Assembly (NCBI GenBank): GCA_037074705.1
Contig: CM073590.1
Location: 131,831,600 to 131,895,599, forward strand
From: Zhengitettix transpicula
Taxonomy: Eukaryota > Arthropoda > Insecta > Orthoptera > Tetrigidae
Direction of reading: 5' to 3'
Length of the DNA stretch: 64,000 bases
Part shown: in pieces, positions 11,354-23,236 of the stretch
Position numbering within the stretch: the first letter of the stretch is position 1
How the letters are laid out: each line of letters starts with the position of its first letter
The notes under the pieces: model-generated
The model's database searches: none
Told to the model about the DNA's origin: nothing
The model's input: only the letters and a program-made list of their open reading frames with translations
Position numbers and translations under genes: made by a program

Positions 11354-11606
11354 TCCTGTCCCTTTTTTCAGGTGCAGTTGTGTCACTCTAAGCTGTTCGT
11401 CGCACCTGACGGATGACAAGGATCCCAGAAACGTTGTGTGGTATTTATATTTTCATTTTTTTGTCTGAATTGGCTATCTTTCTTATTCAATAATCATAAT
11501 TAGTCAAATAATGGTGCTGTATACAGACACGTAAATAAACCGGAATAATCAATAAATTAAAAAGGTGTGAATGATAATAACCTTAAACAGCAGTGTATTG
11601 TGTAGA

Positions 11607-11895
11607 ACAGTGGTTGTCAATGTTTTTCACAAAAAAAATATTTGTTGGTTGTTATCACTTCTATTTTATATTATCTCGGAGTACAATAAATAAAAATTAT
11701 ACAGATGGGATAATCCAATATACAAGTATTTATATTTAAAACTTGAAATCCATATTTAGAACTTGAAATATATCATATAATATTAGCAGAAAGTAATTAA
11801 GAATTGTTTACTGGGTCACTAAAATTTCCCCAGTGGGTCGCTAGGCGATGTGAACCGGCCTGGGTCGATGAAGGCATGTGTGGGTTGACAATTGT
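11607..11895 (+). mobile_element. Possible hAT-type non-autonomous element
   Basis: Begins CAGTGGTTGTCAATGTTTTT, like the CAGTGGTTCTCAACC ends of Buster/Charlie-type hAT elements. It contains AGTGGGTCGCTAGGCGATG, a phrase often seen near their other end. A clear matching inverted terminus and an 8-bp duplication were not found. Confidence 0.3.
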
Positions 11896-12360
11896 ATGAA
11901 TTGTGGACCAATGTGTATGGAACGCTAATGAAGACGTCACGCGTTCCTATTCCTCCATTTACAGCTAAGAAGCCATATGAAGGAAACGATTGTTCCATAG
12001 ATCGTGTCCATTCTTTCCTTCAACATAGTCTTAGCATGTCTATAACGGATCGTGAAGGGCACAAGTAAAAATTTGATAGCACATTACCCGTACCACAACA
12101 AGACCAACATATTTTCGTAATTAATGTTCCTGATTGAATAATTGGTTGGGGTGGTATTCAAACAAAGATATCAGGAGGGTTGGTACTGTGCAGCAAGCAA
12201 ATCTTGGAAGATTCTTAGACTGCAATATTGGCCTTTGAATTTCTCCAGATTATATTTCCAGGTTTAGTATGAAAAAGTGTAATTTGGGTGTGCGCCATTA
12301 CTGGAAACGTTACATGCCATAATTTTCTGCATGAGTTGAAAGAGGAATCGATTCTGATAG

Positions 12361-13125
12361 TGTAACGCGTGTATTTAGGTTTAAGTTTTTCTTTGTCTCG
12401 GAAGTGTTGTTTGCTGTGGTCTTCAGAATTTGAAACCGTGCACGTTAGTGGGGTGGAGGAGATAAATATTTCCATCCAAGTAATTTCGTGTCCTGTACCG
12501 ATTGTTGGCTTCAACATGACAGATTAATTAGCCATTGTTGACTACGGAACTGCAGCTGCGTGCTATAAATCATGTGACAATGGAAGAAACAGTCAACTGG
12601 CATTTCGACGAAGTTTTCTAACAATGAAAAAAGTAAAAGAATTGAAGAATATAATGGAGGGGATGGAGATAAGTTTTTGAAACTGGACAGTTGTTCTGCG
12701 CTCACCTAAGCTGGTGGATGTGATTAAGAGAGGCATCGTAAAGTTGTTGTCTCTGATATAGTTCGAGGCAGAATCGTCGTGAAAAATGGGCCACAATTTG
12801 TTAGTAAAGAGTTCACAGAATAGCACCACACAATTTAGTACGACGGCTTTCCAGCATTCAATCCTGGAGGTCGACGCCTTAACCAGTGATCAACCCCTGA
12901 GTCGACGCCAGTACGTCGGTACGAGAGCTACAGCAGGCAACTCAACACAGAATAGCAGTACGCATTTGGTACGGACAGCAGATCTTTTCTATGTAAAAAC
13001 CACAGGTGCCTGAGATAAGAGTTTTCATGTTTAACTTTAATAAACTTATATAAAAATTTCTTTGTTGGTCAAGTATTTATTTTGATTTAACGTAAAAACC
13101 CAGCCCATAAAAATAATTCTTTACA
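12361..13125 (+). mobile_element. Solo LTR, family D, with 4-bp target duplication
   Basis: Starts TGTAACGCGTG and ends AATAATTCTTTACA. ATAG lies immediately on both sides (12357-12360 and 13126-13129). It aligns at both ends with 23237-24242, sharing AGATAAATATTTCCATCCAA, CATTGTTGACTAC(G/A)GAACTGC, ACAGGTGCCTGAGATAAGAG and the tail AAAAACCCAGCCC. An AATAAAC near the 3' end supports + orientation. No internal retroviral genes are present, so it is a recombined solo LTR. Confidence 0.85.
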
Positions 13126-14654
13126 ATAGATAATCTTGTTTCTTCGTCCGATCTGATCGTTCGCTAATGAACATTACTGTTGTAACGAGGCAAAATAATT
13201 AGTGTCCAAACTTTGTTTAAACTGAAAATAATTTACAAAATTAAATGTTTTTCACGGGTATTACTCTTCTTCTGGACTGTGCATGGAGGTCGGTTTGGGC
13301 TTGGCGACTGTGCTTGGGTGCGGAGTAGACTGGCATCATTTTTTAAGGACTATTGTTGAGAAGGTACGGCTGTGGAAATTTACGATGCTCGAGACTTTCA
13401 CACATCTGTGTGGCAGACTGAGACAGTAACTGTTGAGTGTCCGTCGTGAGCGGACGATAATTAAGTGCCTCATGTAAGACCTTGGAGAGCAAAACTAGCT
13501 GGTGTGTAATCGTTGTGAGCGGTCGTGGAAAATAAGCTATAGTTAAAATTTGAATGTCGAAAGTTATAGAATTTTATCTGTAAGGAATTAATACGACGCA
13601 ACGAAAGTAATAGTGCGACGAATATATAAAAAAAATTAAATTGTGTAATAAAAATAAAGCAGGGTGAATGTGCATTTTATTGGGAGTAGAGTTTAGCGAA
13701 GTTGTAAAACTTAACGGGAGTGTATTTACAAAGAAATATTCGAGACAAAAAACGGTTTTGGAGAAAAGGGGCCGCTAAAGGGAGGATCAGACACGCAGAT
13801 TCATCAAACGAACGAATAAGATTTCAAAACAACCATTGAAACAGAAATTCGTTTATATTGCCACAAACGTTTTGCTAAATTATCTGCCCCTGAAAATGTA
13901 TTCTGAAAGAAAGAATCCGTGTTTAAGTAAAATTTGTATTTTGTTTGTATTTACAAATCTAATTATCAATTAAAATATTTGATATTAATCAAAGGTAAGA
14001 CTTTATTAATGTAAAATAAATAACCTCAAAATTAAGTAGTTAGATAAATAACGCTCAACATGTCGGCTAAGTAATTTCAAATATTAATAATTATAAATTA
14101 ACCCGCAAAGAAATGTTAAAATAACCACGAAGCTTGGGAGATATGACGTTATTAGAGTTTACCATTGAAGAAAATTAAAATTGTTCCTTCATGATTCGTA
14201 TCGGAGAGGCTAATTTTTATTAATTTTCAAATAGAATATATTTTTGAGTTTTGTATGTATGGAATTACCTCTAGTGTTCAGGTTAATTGAATACTTATGT
14301 ACTAATTACATAAAAAAGTAGCCAAAATGAATTAATAAAAGGAATGTCACACAACGTTTCTACAATCCTGGTTTGTGTTCGATGATTAAAAAACGTAAGG
14401 GCCGAAAGAACGACTTACCGTATAAACCAGGTGACGAACTAAAATCTTCCGACGAAAGCAAAAAGGATTACAGAAAAGTTCTGTGGTATTTATATTATCA
14501 CGTTTTTTGTCTGCTAATTATCTACACATTTAGCTACTTAGTATACTTCAAATACAGATGTTTTATATTTTAAAATAAGGAATTCATAAATGTTAATAGA
14601 AATCCTGTACAAAACCATTCTCAAGCCAGTGTAGACAATTATGGCTCACCATCT
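13126..14654. other. Unassigned, possible further LTR
   Basis: Bases 13181-13733 start TGTAACGAGG and reach a TATTTACA with an AATAAAG between them, recalling an LTR, but no second copy or target duplication supports it. A 66-codon frame (14373-14573), basic and then hydrophobic, matches nothing I know. Confidence 0.3.
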
Positions 14655-15005
14655 GTAACTCAACTGGAAAATATTTCAGTCATTAGACCATTGATCAACG
14701 TTCCATGGTTCGTCCCGAACAACGTTATCATTAATGATCTAGAAATGGACACTGTTGGTGAAACAATAAATAAATTTAGTATCGAACGAAGACTTTCCCG
14801 GTGTATGTGATTCAAGCGAAACGTCGTGTAACTACAATGTTTTCACCTGGTTGGAATCCCGAGAACTTCTGGTTAATAAATTTAGTGTTCGATATTGTGG
14901 CAAAATTATTAAACATCCAAATAAACTTGCTAAGTATCTATTCGAAGAAGATGACAATTCACGACGACTCAAAAGGTTGAAACCTTCTGACCTGTCACAG
15001 ACCTA
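14655..15005 (+). pseudogene. Jockey-like RT C-terminal remnant
   Basis: The + strand reads LENISVIRPLINVPWFVPNN then VIINDLEMDTVGETINKFS. After a frameshift it reads HPNKLAKYLFEEDDNSRRLK and RLKPSDLS. This is the order and wording of the extreme C-terminus of Jockey-clade ORF2 (APWYVxNxxIxxDL, HPNxLA, RRLKRxKPxDL). The upstream RT core is missing, consistent with 5' truncation. Confidence 0.72.
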
Positions 15006-15298
15006 TATAATAATTATTTTGTACTATATGTTACTTACACATAAGTTAAAACTTTATTTCTGTTTAAAGAAGTAGTCAGTAGACTACTTCTAGCAATTTA
15101 TTTAATATAACACAAAATTTACTACATGTCTGTAGACAGATTGTAAAGAAAATTTAGAATAAAATCTATTTGTCCGTTAATAGTGCTCAGTGTAATTCAA
15201 TCTATTTGTCTCTATCTAGATATGACATTGAAGAATAGACTGTCATTTTATGCCTGAAGTTATGGGTGCAGTGTTTTTTTGTTTTTTTTTTGTTGCAG

Positions 15299-15399
15299 AT
15301 GCTCGCGGGAGGTGGGAGAAGTAAGAAGGTCTGCGCTGACTCGCGCGCCGCAGTCAGACTCGTGTTGCTAACGGTGAACCATCTTTACGTTTCGCACAG
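15299..15399 (+). other. Candidate non-coding exon (possible 5' UTR exon of FAR)
   Basis: This 101-bp GC-rich block sits in AT-rich surroundings. It is bounded by a strong acceptor (long T tract ending TTGTTGCAG at 15298) and a near-consensus donor (CACAG|GTGAGT at 15400). The acceptor resembles that of the FAR start exon (TTGTTGCAG). It can be read through without a stop from an ATG at its first base, but the 33 residues resemble nothing I know. As the FAR start codon lies right after an acceptor, an upstream 5' UTR exon must exist. This is the best candidate, about 23 kb away. It could instead belong to another transcript or be chance. Confidence 0.38.
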
Positions 15400-17334
15400 G
15401 TGAGTTTCTCTGTTGCATGCTTCTCGTAATGTTGTAGCTGTATTGTCTGTAGAAGTGTTTACCTTCATATTTAAGTCAGATGTTAGAAAACACTGAAACC
15501 CTTTCTCCGTCCAAGGAAAGTGAGAACTAACCAGTTTTTCTGCTAGTGTCGAGTAGTTTGTCGTGGATTGAACTCTGTTCATTTATGTACAAAAAGAGGA
15601 AAAATAAAGTAATCCTGACATAATAACCTCATGTTTGAAATTGATATTGAATGAGGTGTTTGATATGAAATTCAGTCTATTGGTATTACATCCACATAAT
15701 TAACGAAAATATGCGAACAATTGATTCAACTTTAAACATAACATTCTTAACACCTGAACCTGATTTCTGAAAGAATTAAATTCCAGTAAATGTGTATTTT
15801 TGAGTAATTTGTAGTAGAAAGTAATGATTGGGGTTTCCTTTTAATGAATACATTCTAAGATAATCAGTTATAATTATCCGCAGTTGTGGTGGCAGATTCA
15901 ACGTAGCACATTAGTATCATGCCATGATTCCGCGTTTGAATATCAGCATCACCATGGTTTCATTAGGATCATCTCGAAATTATTGCGTTGTTTCTGAATG
16001 GAAACATGAGCCAATGTTGGAAAATGGTCGCAGAACCTCACGAGACCATGGAAGTAATGAAGATTTTTATTACATATAATATACGCTGTTTCGTGTCTGT
16101 AAATGTCCGACCAGTAGCAAAATTCCCTGTGTTCCAGAAAACCGAGACTAACTAATTCAATTCACCGGCTAGAAAACTCCTTTAACGACCAATGGAAAGT
16201 TAACGCTTTAAATCCAATGTCAGAAACGTAACTAGTATATTTATCTCAAAATAAAAAAAAAACTCTCAGGATGAATTTATATTTTCACGTCTTATATATC
16301 ATGAACAATTTATCCTTTGTGCAAAGAATGCAAACAAATATATTTTATAAATACTTCAATAGTCTAATCTAACACAATCTAAGGGTCGAATTTATTTGAA
16401 CTGATCATTGCTCGAAAACTGAATGGAACGGATTAAATTTACTTTAAGATACTTTACAAAATAAATGTTTCAGAAATTGATCTTGGTGATAGAATTTTCT
16501 AAAGCTCAAAATAAATGCTTTAAAAATGATAACTTCTTATTTCCTGCGTCTGATATAAAAATATGGAGGAATTGTATTACCGATAAGAATATAAATATAG
16601 ATTTTTATTAAATTGACAGTTGTTGAAATTAAAAAATGAAATTATTTCCTATAACACTTTAATAAATAGTCACGTTTAATTGACATGCGAAACCCTATCA
16701 TACGAATTTGTTAAAAGGTTTTAGCAATTTTATTTTCAATTCTCTGTTACTTCAAATAATATTTTATAATGCAGATATTTTTAAACTAAAATAATGTTTT
16801 ATTTTACGTCTGGTTTTTATTTTAAAGCCATTTTTAAGCTTTATAGACACTTTATTTATTTAATTTCGAAAGCAACAACTTTGCGACACACGTTCGTGTC
16901 TTCTTCAGGTTTTCTTCCAAATTATTGCAACAAATTATCTACCAAGAACAAATAACATATTTTATAAGTTCACTAAATTTAGAAAGGAGTTCGAGGTAAA
17001 CATAACACTTAAACACAACCGTGGTTGTAACCAGATACGAACATGTATCGAAACGATGTTACTCTCCAAATAATATGAATAAAGTGTCTGTAAAAGGTAA
17101 AAAATCTTGCTTTATTAAAATATTACTTTTATTTAGGTGTTTATAATATAAAATTGGGACATCCTTTAACTACATAGTTATGAATAATTTATTAATATTA
17201 TATTCGTCTGAAACAGTTATTTTAATTTACATTTTATTATTAGGTGAGATGTATTTTGGCCTAAAGTAGAAGAATATTTACTACGCGGTTCAAATAATAT
17301 ATATGCTGAAAAATATCGGATTTTTTTTATAGTA
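15400..17334. other. AT-rich non-coding stretch
   Basis: No gene seen. Bases 16845-17095 are bounded by an inverted AGACACTTTATTT / AATAAAGTGTCT and contain a CGACACACGTTCGTGTCTTC palindrome, so a small degraded fold-back element is possible. Confidence 0.35.
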
Positions 17335-17731
17335 ACACCCAACATGAGGGTAATCAACGTGGCGGAAACTCCCCTTTAATAGCATAGGAAGGGATTTGAA
17401 AGGAGGTATACGGAAGGGTAGAGGAAGGTTGCCAAGGGTTAACTAGGGCCCCCGGACTATGGTTTAAGGATCCTACTTGGCATTCGCCTAGGGGTGATGC
17501 AGGATAAACCCTAGAAAAACCTGCATCAGGTAGGTCGGGCATTTGGTTCTTGTCCCACGTCCTTCCCATGACGGGAGAACTGTGGGAACACAGTATTCCC
17601 TTCTCCGTTCCTCGACCAGTTTAGGAGGCAGCTGGCCGACTGTTCTAATAGGAATAGCAGACAACTCTTACCGTATGCCCAAGGGCTGTGACGCCGGTAC
17701 ATACAACTCTTCAAACTGACTGAGGTGCCTT
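17335..17731 (-). mobile_element. Retroposon family E copy
   Basis: Minus-strand copy from the GAGGTGTATGTACCGG-like block to the GAGTTTCCGCCACGTTGATTA-like 3' end. It retains the GGGCATACGGTAAG and GGCCAGCTGCCTCCTAAACT blocks and has a version of the central part (ACGTGGGACAAGAACCAAAT) that the copy at 10768 has lost. Confidence 0.75.
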
Positions 17732-18562
17732 CTTTAACAGAACCAAAGGAGTTTTTCTCAGTATTATTTATTAAGAGAACTTTCGGCTATATTTGCCATT
17801 ATCTTACTTCTTGGCCGTGTTAATATTGTAACAGCCATAAGCCTGAATTTTTAAAAAATTATCAATTTAATACTGTAAAATTTGTATGTGGCTATTACAA
17901 TAGTAACAAGGCCAAGAAGCACTATAATATATATAAAATTTTATGAGATAAAATATATTTCCGAACTATTTATTGAGTTGTTTTTATCACTCTTAAGTTC
18001 AAATTATTTCTGAAACTTGGGCTTAATAGAGTAAAGAGGAAATTTACGAGCAAAATTTTATTTACGAATCAAGCTTTAGGTTTAATTTATCTGCGTAGGA
18101 GTGAATAACCAAGTAAAACTGTAATTATAGTAGTACGAATTCTATTTGAATAAAATAATATTTGTAATGAAAATACATTGCAGGGAATATGTAAAATATT
18201 GAAGGAGTAACGAACGCTAGCTGCAAAGATTCTAAGGCGATGTTTTTTTGCCGTTTTATTGAACCGATGTTATGGCAAACGAACCATAATATTTCGGGTT
18301 AATAAGTTTTGAGGTTTCAGAAAAAAATTTTACAACTTGCATTCTTATCCGCAGAAATCAATATTCTCACGGAGAGCTTTTGCAGTTTGAAAATTTAAGA
18401 CACGTGCCTAGACCGAACTCAATTTGCTAATTCCTAAGACATTGCCGAATGAAAATAGGCATGGTGAGCTACATTTTCAGTATTAATGTTGTTTGTCCTG
18501 CACTCATACTCTAAAACGCATAAAAGGTTGAGCTGAGTTTTGCCCAAACCTTAATGATTTTT
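17732..18562. other. AT-rich stretch, nothing recognised
   Basis: No supported feature. A few GC-richer bases around 18340-18420 are unexplained. Confidence 0.35.
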
Positions 18563-18785
18563 TACTAGGGTTAATAGGGCCCCCGGGATATATTTGAAGG
18601 ATCCTACCCGGCATTCGCCTAAAGAAATGCAGGGAAAACCTTAGAAAAACCTGCATCGGGTAGGTCGGACATTGGGTACTTGTCCCACGCCCTTCCGGTA
18701 GCGGGAGAGGAGTTTGCTTTGGGGACCAGCATTCCCTTCTCCGTGCCTCGACCAGTTTAGGAGGCAGCTGGCCGACTATTCCAAT
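18563..18785 (-). mobile_element. Retroposon family E, internal fragment
   Basis: Minus-strand middle of the element: GGCCAGCTGCCTCCTAAACT to the GGGCCCTATTAACCC block. Both ends are lost. Confidence 0.72.
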
Positions 18786-19157
18786 ATGTTCGTCCGATTT
18801 TAATATATCCAATCCCAGAAATGACAAGTGTTGTGAGTCATGAGTTGAATTTGTACAAACGTATTTTACTCTTCCTCCATTAAGACAAATCTATTTATCG
18901 TAATCTATTAATTTAGATTGTTTATAGGAAACCCGACATCCGCCTTCATTCGTCTGCTTAATTGACTTTAGCGGATAAAAAGCAATGGACCCTGCGGAAC
19001 GTCACAAATTTTACCATTCTGTCAATTGCATATATCCGTCCTCCATTTCGATCGCGACTCTTTGCCATCTGTTTTCCATGTATAAATGAATTATTTCCAC
19101 TGTTGTAACATTAATTAAGACATTAATGTGCAAAAATAAAACTTAAGTATTGTTAAT

Positions 19158-19383
19158 ATACATTAATTAAAACAATATCAGAAAAATATTTTAATTAACA
19201 GAAAAATGTACGCGGGTGTTGTTGGGAGGATTCTAAGTGTTAATTAAAACAAGAAAATTGTTATAAAAATATACATTAATTAAAACAATATCAGAGAAAT
19301 ATTTTAATTAACAGAAAAATGTACGCGGGTGTTGTTGGGAGGATTCTAAGTGTTAATTAAAACAAGAAAATTGTTATAAAAAG
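19158..19383 (+). repeat. 113-bp tandem duplication
   Basis: Two nearly identical units (19158 and 19271), each from ATACATTAATTAAAACAATA through GTACGCGGGTGTTGTTGGGA to AAATTGTTATAAAAA. Only one or two differences separate the copies, so the event is recent. Confidence 0.9.
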
Positions 19384-19998
19384 GTTCGTTGCGCAGGCTG
19401 AAAGTGAAATAGGTCTGGGCCATCAAAAGGAAAAGGGAGGCTTGAGGCCACCTGACTCGAGTCACGCAACCGGAAGACGCTCTTTCCTTTTCGCTGCATT
19501 CCACTGGGCCTTCCAAGTGTGAAAAGATACTTACATAAATTCTGCATTACAGTAAGGGCGTGTTTACACCAATGTTAACAGCATTTTTTTTCACCAACAA
19601 CGTAGACAAAAATTTGTACCCCTCAACATTGTTGCCAACAAATACACTAGAATTCCTCCAAAAGTAGTCAACATTTGTGACATTGTTTCCAACTACAACG
19701 TATACCCAGATTGGCGAATATTTCAATGGGAAAACAGAGAAGACGGAATATCTTGCAAGTCCTACTCATCTGTAAGCCTCCACCGCCGAGAGCTAATTTG
19801 GGAGACACCAGTCCCCTACGCACTCCTTCCCCCTTGACGGATTTTTAATTTTTTTTTTGATTCATTTTTCTTACAATCTGTCGTATACGGATAATAAGTA
19901 ATTTGCATAACAATTGAATAAATACTATACTACAATGTCTGAGAGGATTTGCTTCTCGTGAAGGCACTCCATTAGTGCCTATGTTTAGTCAGACAGCT
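19384..19998. other. Unassigned stretch
   Basis: GC-richer patch at 19390-19530 with no recognisable coding. The rest is AT-rich. Confidence 0.3.
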
Positions 19999-20885
19999 CA
20001 TGTTAATAGAATAAATTACTGCTGGTACAGTAGATAATTCGGCTTGAATCGTTTTAATTGATTCTTTTCTCCGTTATTAGTCAACAGGCATTTTTGCGAG
20101 CACATTCGGATGAACTTGAGTTTTAGCACTGTGGTACACACTAAACCGTTGATTTTCACTTTTGATCGACGGTATATCTCGCGATTACATCGTTTGTAAC
20201 GTACCAAGGGGCGTTGACTATTGATCGTAGTATTTTGTTCTGGAAGCGCTGAAGTATTTCCAAATTTGAGTTAGTTGCTGTGCGCCACAACTGTATTCCG
20301 TATGTCGAAATCGCTTTCATGATTCCTTTGTATAATAATAACTTTTTTTGAGTTCTTATCTGCGATTTTCTTCCGATCATCTAGTACATTTGTCGCAGCT
20401 TTATTCCCAGTTGTTTCCGCTTCGCAAAAGATGTGTTTTCTCCACGTAAGACGTCTGTCAATATGCATGACCAAATATATGTGATCTTGTGCTTCGCACA
20501 ATTGTTGATGTTTAGCATGCCTGGGATTGGGGGGGGGGGATGGGCAAGTGTTTCTGTTTAATGTAAATGTTATGTGAATGGATTTGGATTCATTGGCTTT
20601 GATTTTCCTATTGTTTAGACAGGTTTGAAGTATAGTTAAGTGTTCCTGAAGATATTCTGATGCAACTGACGGATATTGATGTACGGCGATAACTGCAGTA
20701 TCATCTGCTTATGTAGCAATTGCTATATAGTTTGTTGTTGGCAGATCAGCTGTCTAGAAGAGATACAGAATAGGGCCTAAAACACTGCCCTATGGCACTC
20801 CGGACTTTAATTGGAAGGAGATCAGTGTATTCATCCTGATAATTAACGAGGAAATGCCTTTCCGTTAGGTATTGACGGAATTTAG
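19999..20885 (-). pseudogene. Jockey-clade reverse transcriptase pseudogene
   Basis: Reading down the minus strand, pieces in several frames are: FRQYLTERHFLVNYQDEYTD; PILYLF then TADLPTTNYIAIAT and ADDTAVIA (the YADD box, its Tyr codon now TAA); HIDRRLTWRKHIF; LLLYKGIMKAISTYGIQLW; LEILQRFQNKILRSIVNAPW and YVTNDVI; then a degraded QLKRFKPNYLL end. This is the palm-to-C-terminus order of Jockey ORF2. It has at least three frameshifts and several stops, and the endonuclease domain is absent. Confidence 0.85.
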
Positions 20886-21284
20886 CGAATCAATGGAAAT
20901 ATCTTAGTAATTTCTTCGAACGTCTGGCACAAAGTTAAAACTAGTATGTTATGAAGAAGCAACAGTCAGTGCTATGAATAGTAAGCACTGGTTGGAACTC
21001 TGGAAATCTTATAGACAAAATGGAATATATTATGAAAGAATTTGAATTCTTAAAACTGTTCAGATTTCCCTGCTATGAAAATGTTTACGTGAAGTAATAG
21101 TGTTTCTTATGAAAATAAAATAAATATGGATATTAAGTATTCAGAATTTCCAACCATTAAATAAGTAAGACATAAAGATAAAATATAATTGCCCAAGACC
21201 GGAAGACATGCTTGTGATAAATAGCAGAATTTATTTGAAAGATATATAATAATATATGTTATCGACAGTTTCAGTCTACTTGCA
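20886..21284. other. AT-rich stretch, nothing recognised
   Basis: No supported feature. Confidence 0.35.
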
Positions 21285-21692
21285 AGAATAAACTAAGGAG
21301 ATTTATTTATAAAACAATTATGAACATTATGGCCAAAAAACAGACCTCACCAGAATAAAACCAGGTACAACGTCTCTTTCGTAGATTTTTGAACCTTCTC
21401 TAGTACACGAACAAGAAATCGCGAAACATCTGAGTCCTGGTATACGTAGCTGTCCAGATCTCTGGGTAATCGAAATATATATACACAGACGTAAATTTTA
21501 ACATTACTATTTATAAAACACTTTACTTGTGTAAAGAACAACTGTAAAATATAATATAAAAATAATTTCAGAAATCTAAATACATTTGAATAATGTATTC
21601 TGAAAGAAATAATATTGTTTCCAGAATAACAATAAGAAATAAGACCATAATGTTCATAATTGTTTTATAAATAAATCTCCTTAGTTTATTCT
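21285..21692. mobile_element. MITE with 50-bp terminal inverted repeats
   Basis: The left arm 21285-21334 and right arm 21643-21692 are reverse complements with about one mismatch (AATAAACTAAGGAGATTTAT on the left; ATAAATCTCCTTAGTTTATT on the right). The interior of about 308 bp is AT-rich with no coding. Near-identity of the arms suggests either a recent insertion or arm homogenisation. The superfamily is unknown. Confidence 0.8.
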
Positions 21693-21954
21693 GACTTGTC
21701 ACTATTTCCTGAATCATACAGTTATTCTACTTACTTTCTAGAATCGCATTAGGGATTTGAGAATTTAGAGATGGGGAAGTGTGGCAGTTGTACTGAAAAG
21801 CATTTACCTATATTGTATATAATATTTACGCTTCAAATGGATCAAGCTGACCTGAGAGTTCTAATCAATCGTTTGTGTTGTGTACTAAAAGCCCGTTTAA
21901 AATACCTAAATTCCATCCTGGATTGACTGTTTATTGAATGATAATGATGCTGTT

Positions 21955-22590
21955 GCTAGAGAGAAACTGTCTATCAGAATGTTGTTGAAATGCTTCAAGA
22001 TATGGTAGAAGAGGAAAATGCCAACAAACAACAATTAATCGTTGGAAAAGAAATCTATTGAAGGAAGTTTAAACCTTAAGTGATAAGTTAAAGGTACCCA
22101 CTGACAGCTACAGTTTATTTATAAATTAGAAGAGAATTTTTTCTCTAAATTGGAAGAGTATACGATATGAAGCATTGAAAGAAAGAGAGCAAAAATTGTT
22201 TTTACTGCTTGGGATTTAGCACAACACTCCATTTTCCAATAAAGTACTTACAGAAGAGCAACTTTCTGCATTTGAGAAACATGTTACTTCACTTTCGCTA
22301 AAACAGATTGCTTCAGGTGAGAGGTTCATTAACGCAAAGACAAATATTATTTCCATACTACGTGAAGTTGAAGCACAACCAAATTCAGAGTTTTAGAATG
22401 AAGTTGTTGTTGGTGAAGATACAAATTTCATTGTCTCTGCTGGCAACATGGCTAAACTCCAAGAACATCATGAAGACTTGGAAAAGCGCTTGGATAAGAA
22501 GCAGCAGTATGTACAAAACTGAATTTATTGTGGGTTAGACTGCGTGAAAATACATTCATCAGGAGGAACTGTTGACAGCAATGCTACAAT
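21955..22590 (+). pseudogene. Processed pseudogene like PRC1/Fascetto (MAP65 family)
   Basis: Pieces in shifting frames are: YQNVVEMLQDMVEEENANKQ (cf. the ELLDMMxxEEES region), DKLRVPTDSY, ALKEREQKLFLLLGI, then LTEEQLSAFEKHVTSLSLKQ and IASGERFINAKTNIISILRE. NEVVVGEDTNFIVSAGNMAK, LQEHHEDLEKRLDKK and LRENTF follow. Order, spacing and wording match the N-terminal coiled-coil half of human PRC1 as I recall it (LxELNQFRQHVTTLRE; RDVVCEDEDAFxLSxENIATLQ). PRC1 bundles antiparallel microtubules in the spindle midzone. Stops and frameshifts make this a pseudogene, and the absence of visible introns suggests retroposition. Confidence 0.6.
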
Positions 22591-23236
22591 TATAGAAGTG
22601 AGCATTATTTTTTTAAAAAATGTATTGTCCATGGAATATGGCCAATTTAATTTACATATTTTCATAACTTGTTCAAATGTATTCTCCCATTAGGCTTGCT
22701 ATGCTTTATTTGGTTTATATGTGAAAATCAAAATAAATATTGCAAATGAAGGAGTTAAGAATCAAAATGAAGAACACTGGTGTCGAATACATTTTTTTGG
22801 AGTTTGTAATGTAATGTTGGCAGTCACAACTGTATTTAATTATAAGTGTGTTAAATATAACTCAGTAGATCCTTATAGAAGTCCGAGTGAGAATAAGTTG
22901 CTGACCAATGAAATTGAAGCGACCATGAATGAAAGAGGGTGAAAGTGTTTTTATCCCTTACGTTGCTACTCATTCGGACGGTGGCCCTTTTAAATTTGTG
23001 AGGTAGATACTTCCCGAGAGATTTGTGTAATATTGGCGAGTCTATTAAGTATTAAAGAGTGAATCTCAGCAAGCAATGTTTATCCGGTACGTTTTTGTTG
23101 TTATGAATTTATTTACTTTTCGTCTTGAAGTTGAACTAAAAATATTGATTATAACTAAGTTTGGAGTTAATTAATATTATACTGAGTTTGTAAAAACATT
23201 TATTTCTAATATCTATGATGTATTGTATAAGTGTAT
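22591..23236. other. Unassigned stretch
   Basis: A 73-codon + frame at 22721-22942 has no recognisable similarity. The rest is AT-rich. Confidence 0.3.

Noticed and set aside
13181..13733. Third family D LTR
   Set aside because: Begins TGTAACGAGG and reaches TATTTACA, but the body does not align with family D and no target duplication is present.
14373..14573. 66-codon frame as a small membrane protein gene
   Set aside because: No start context, splice sites or similarity; sits beside a Jockey relic in decayed DNA.
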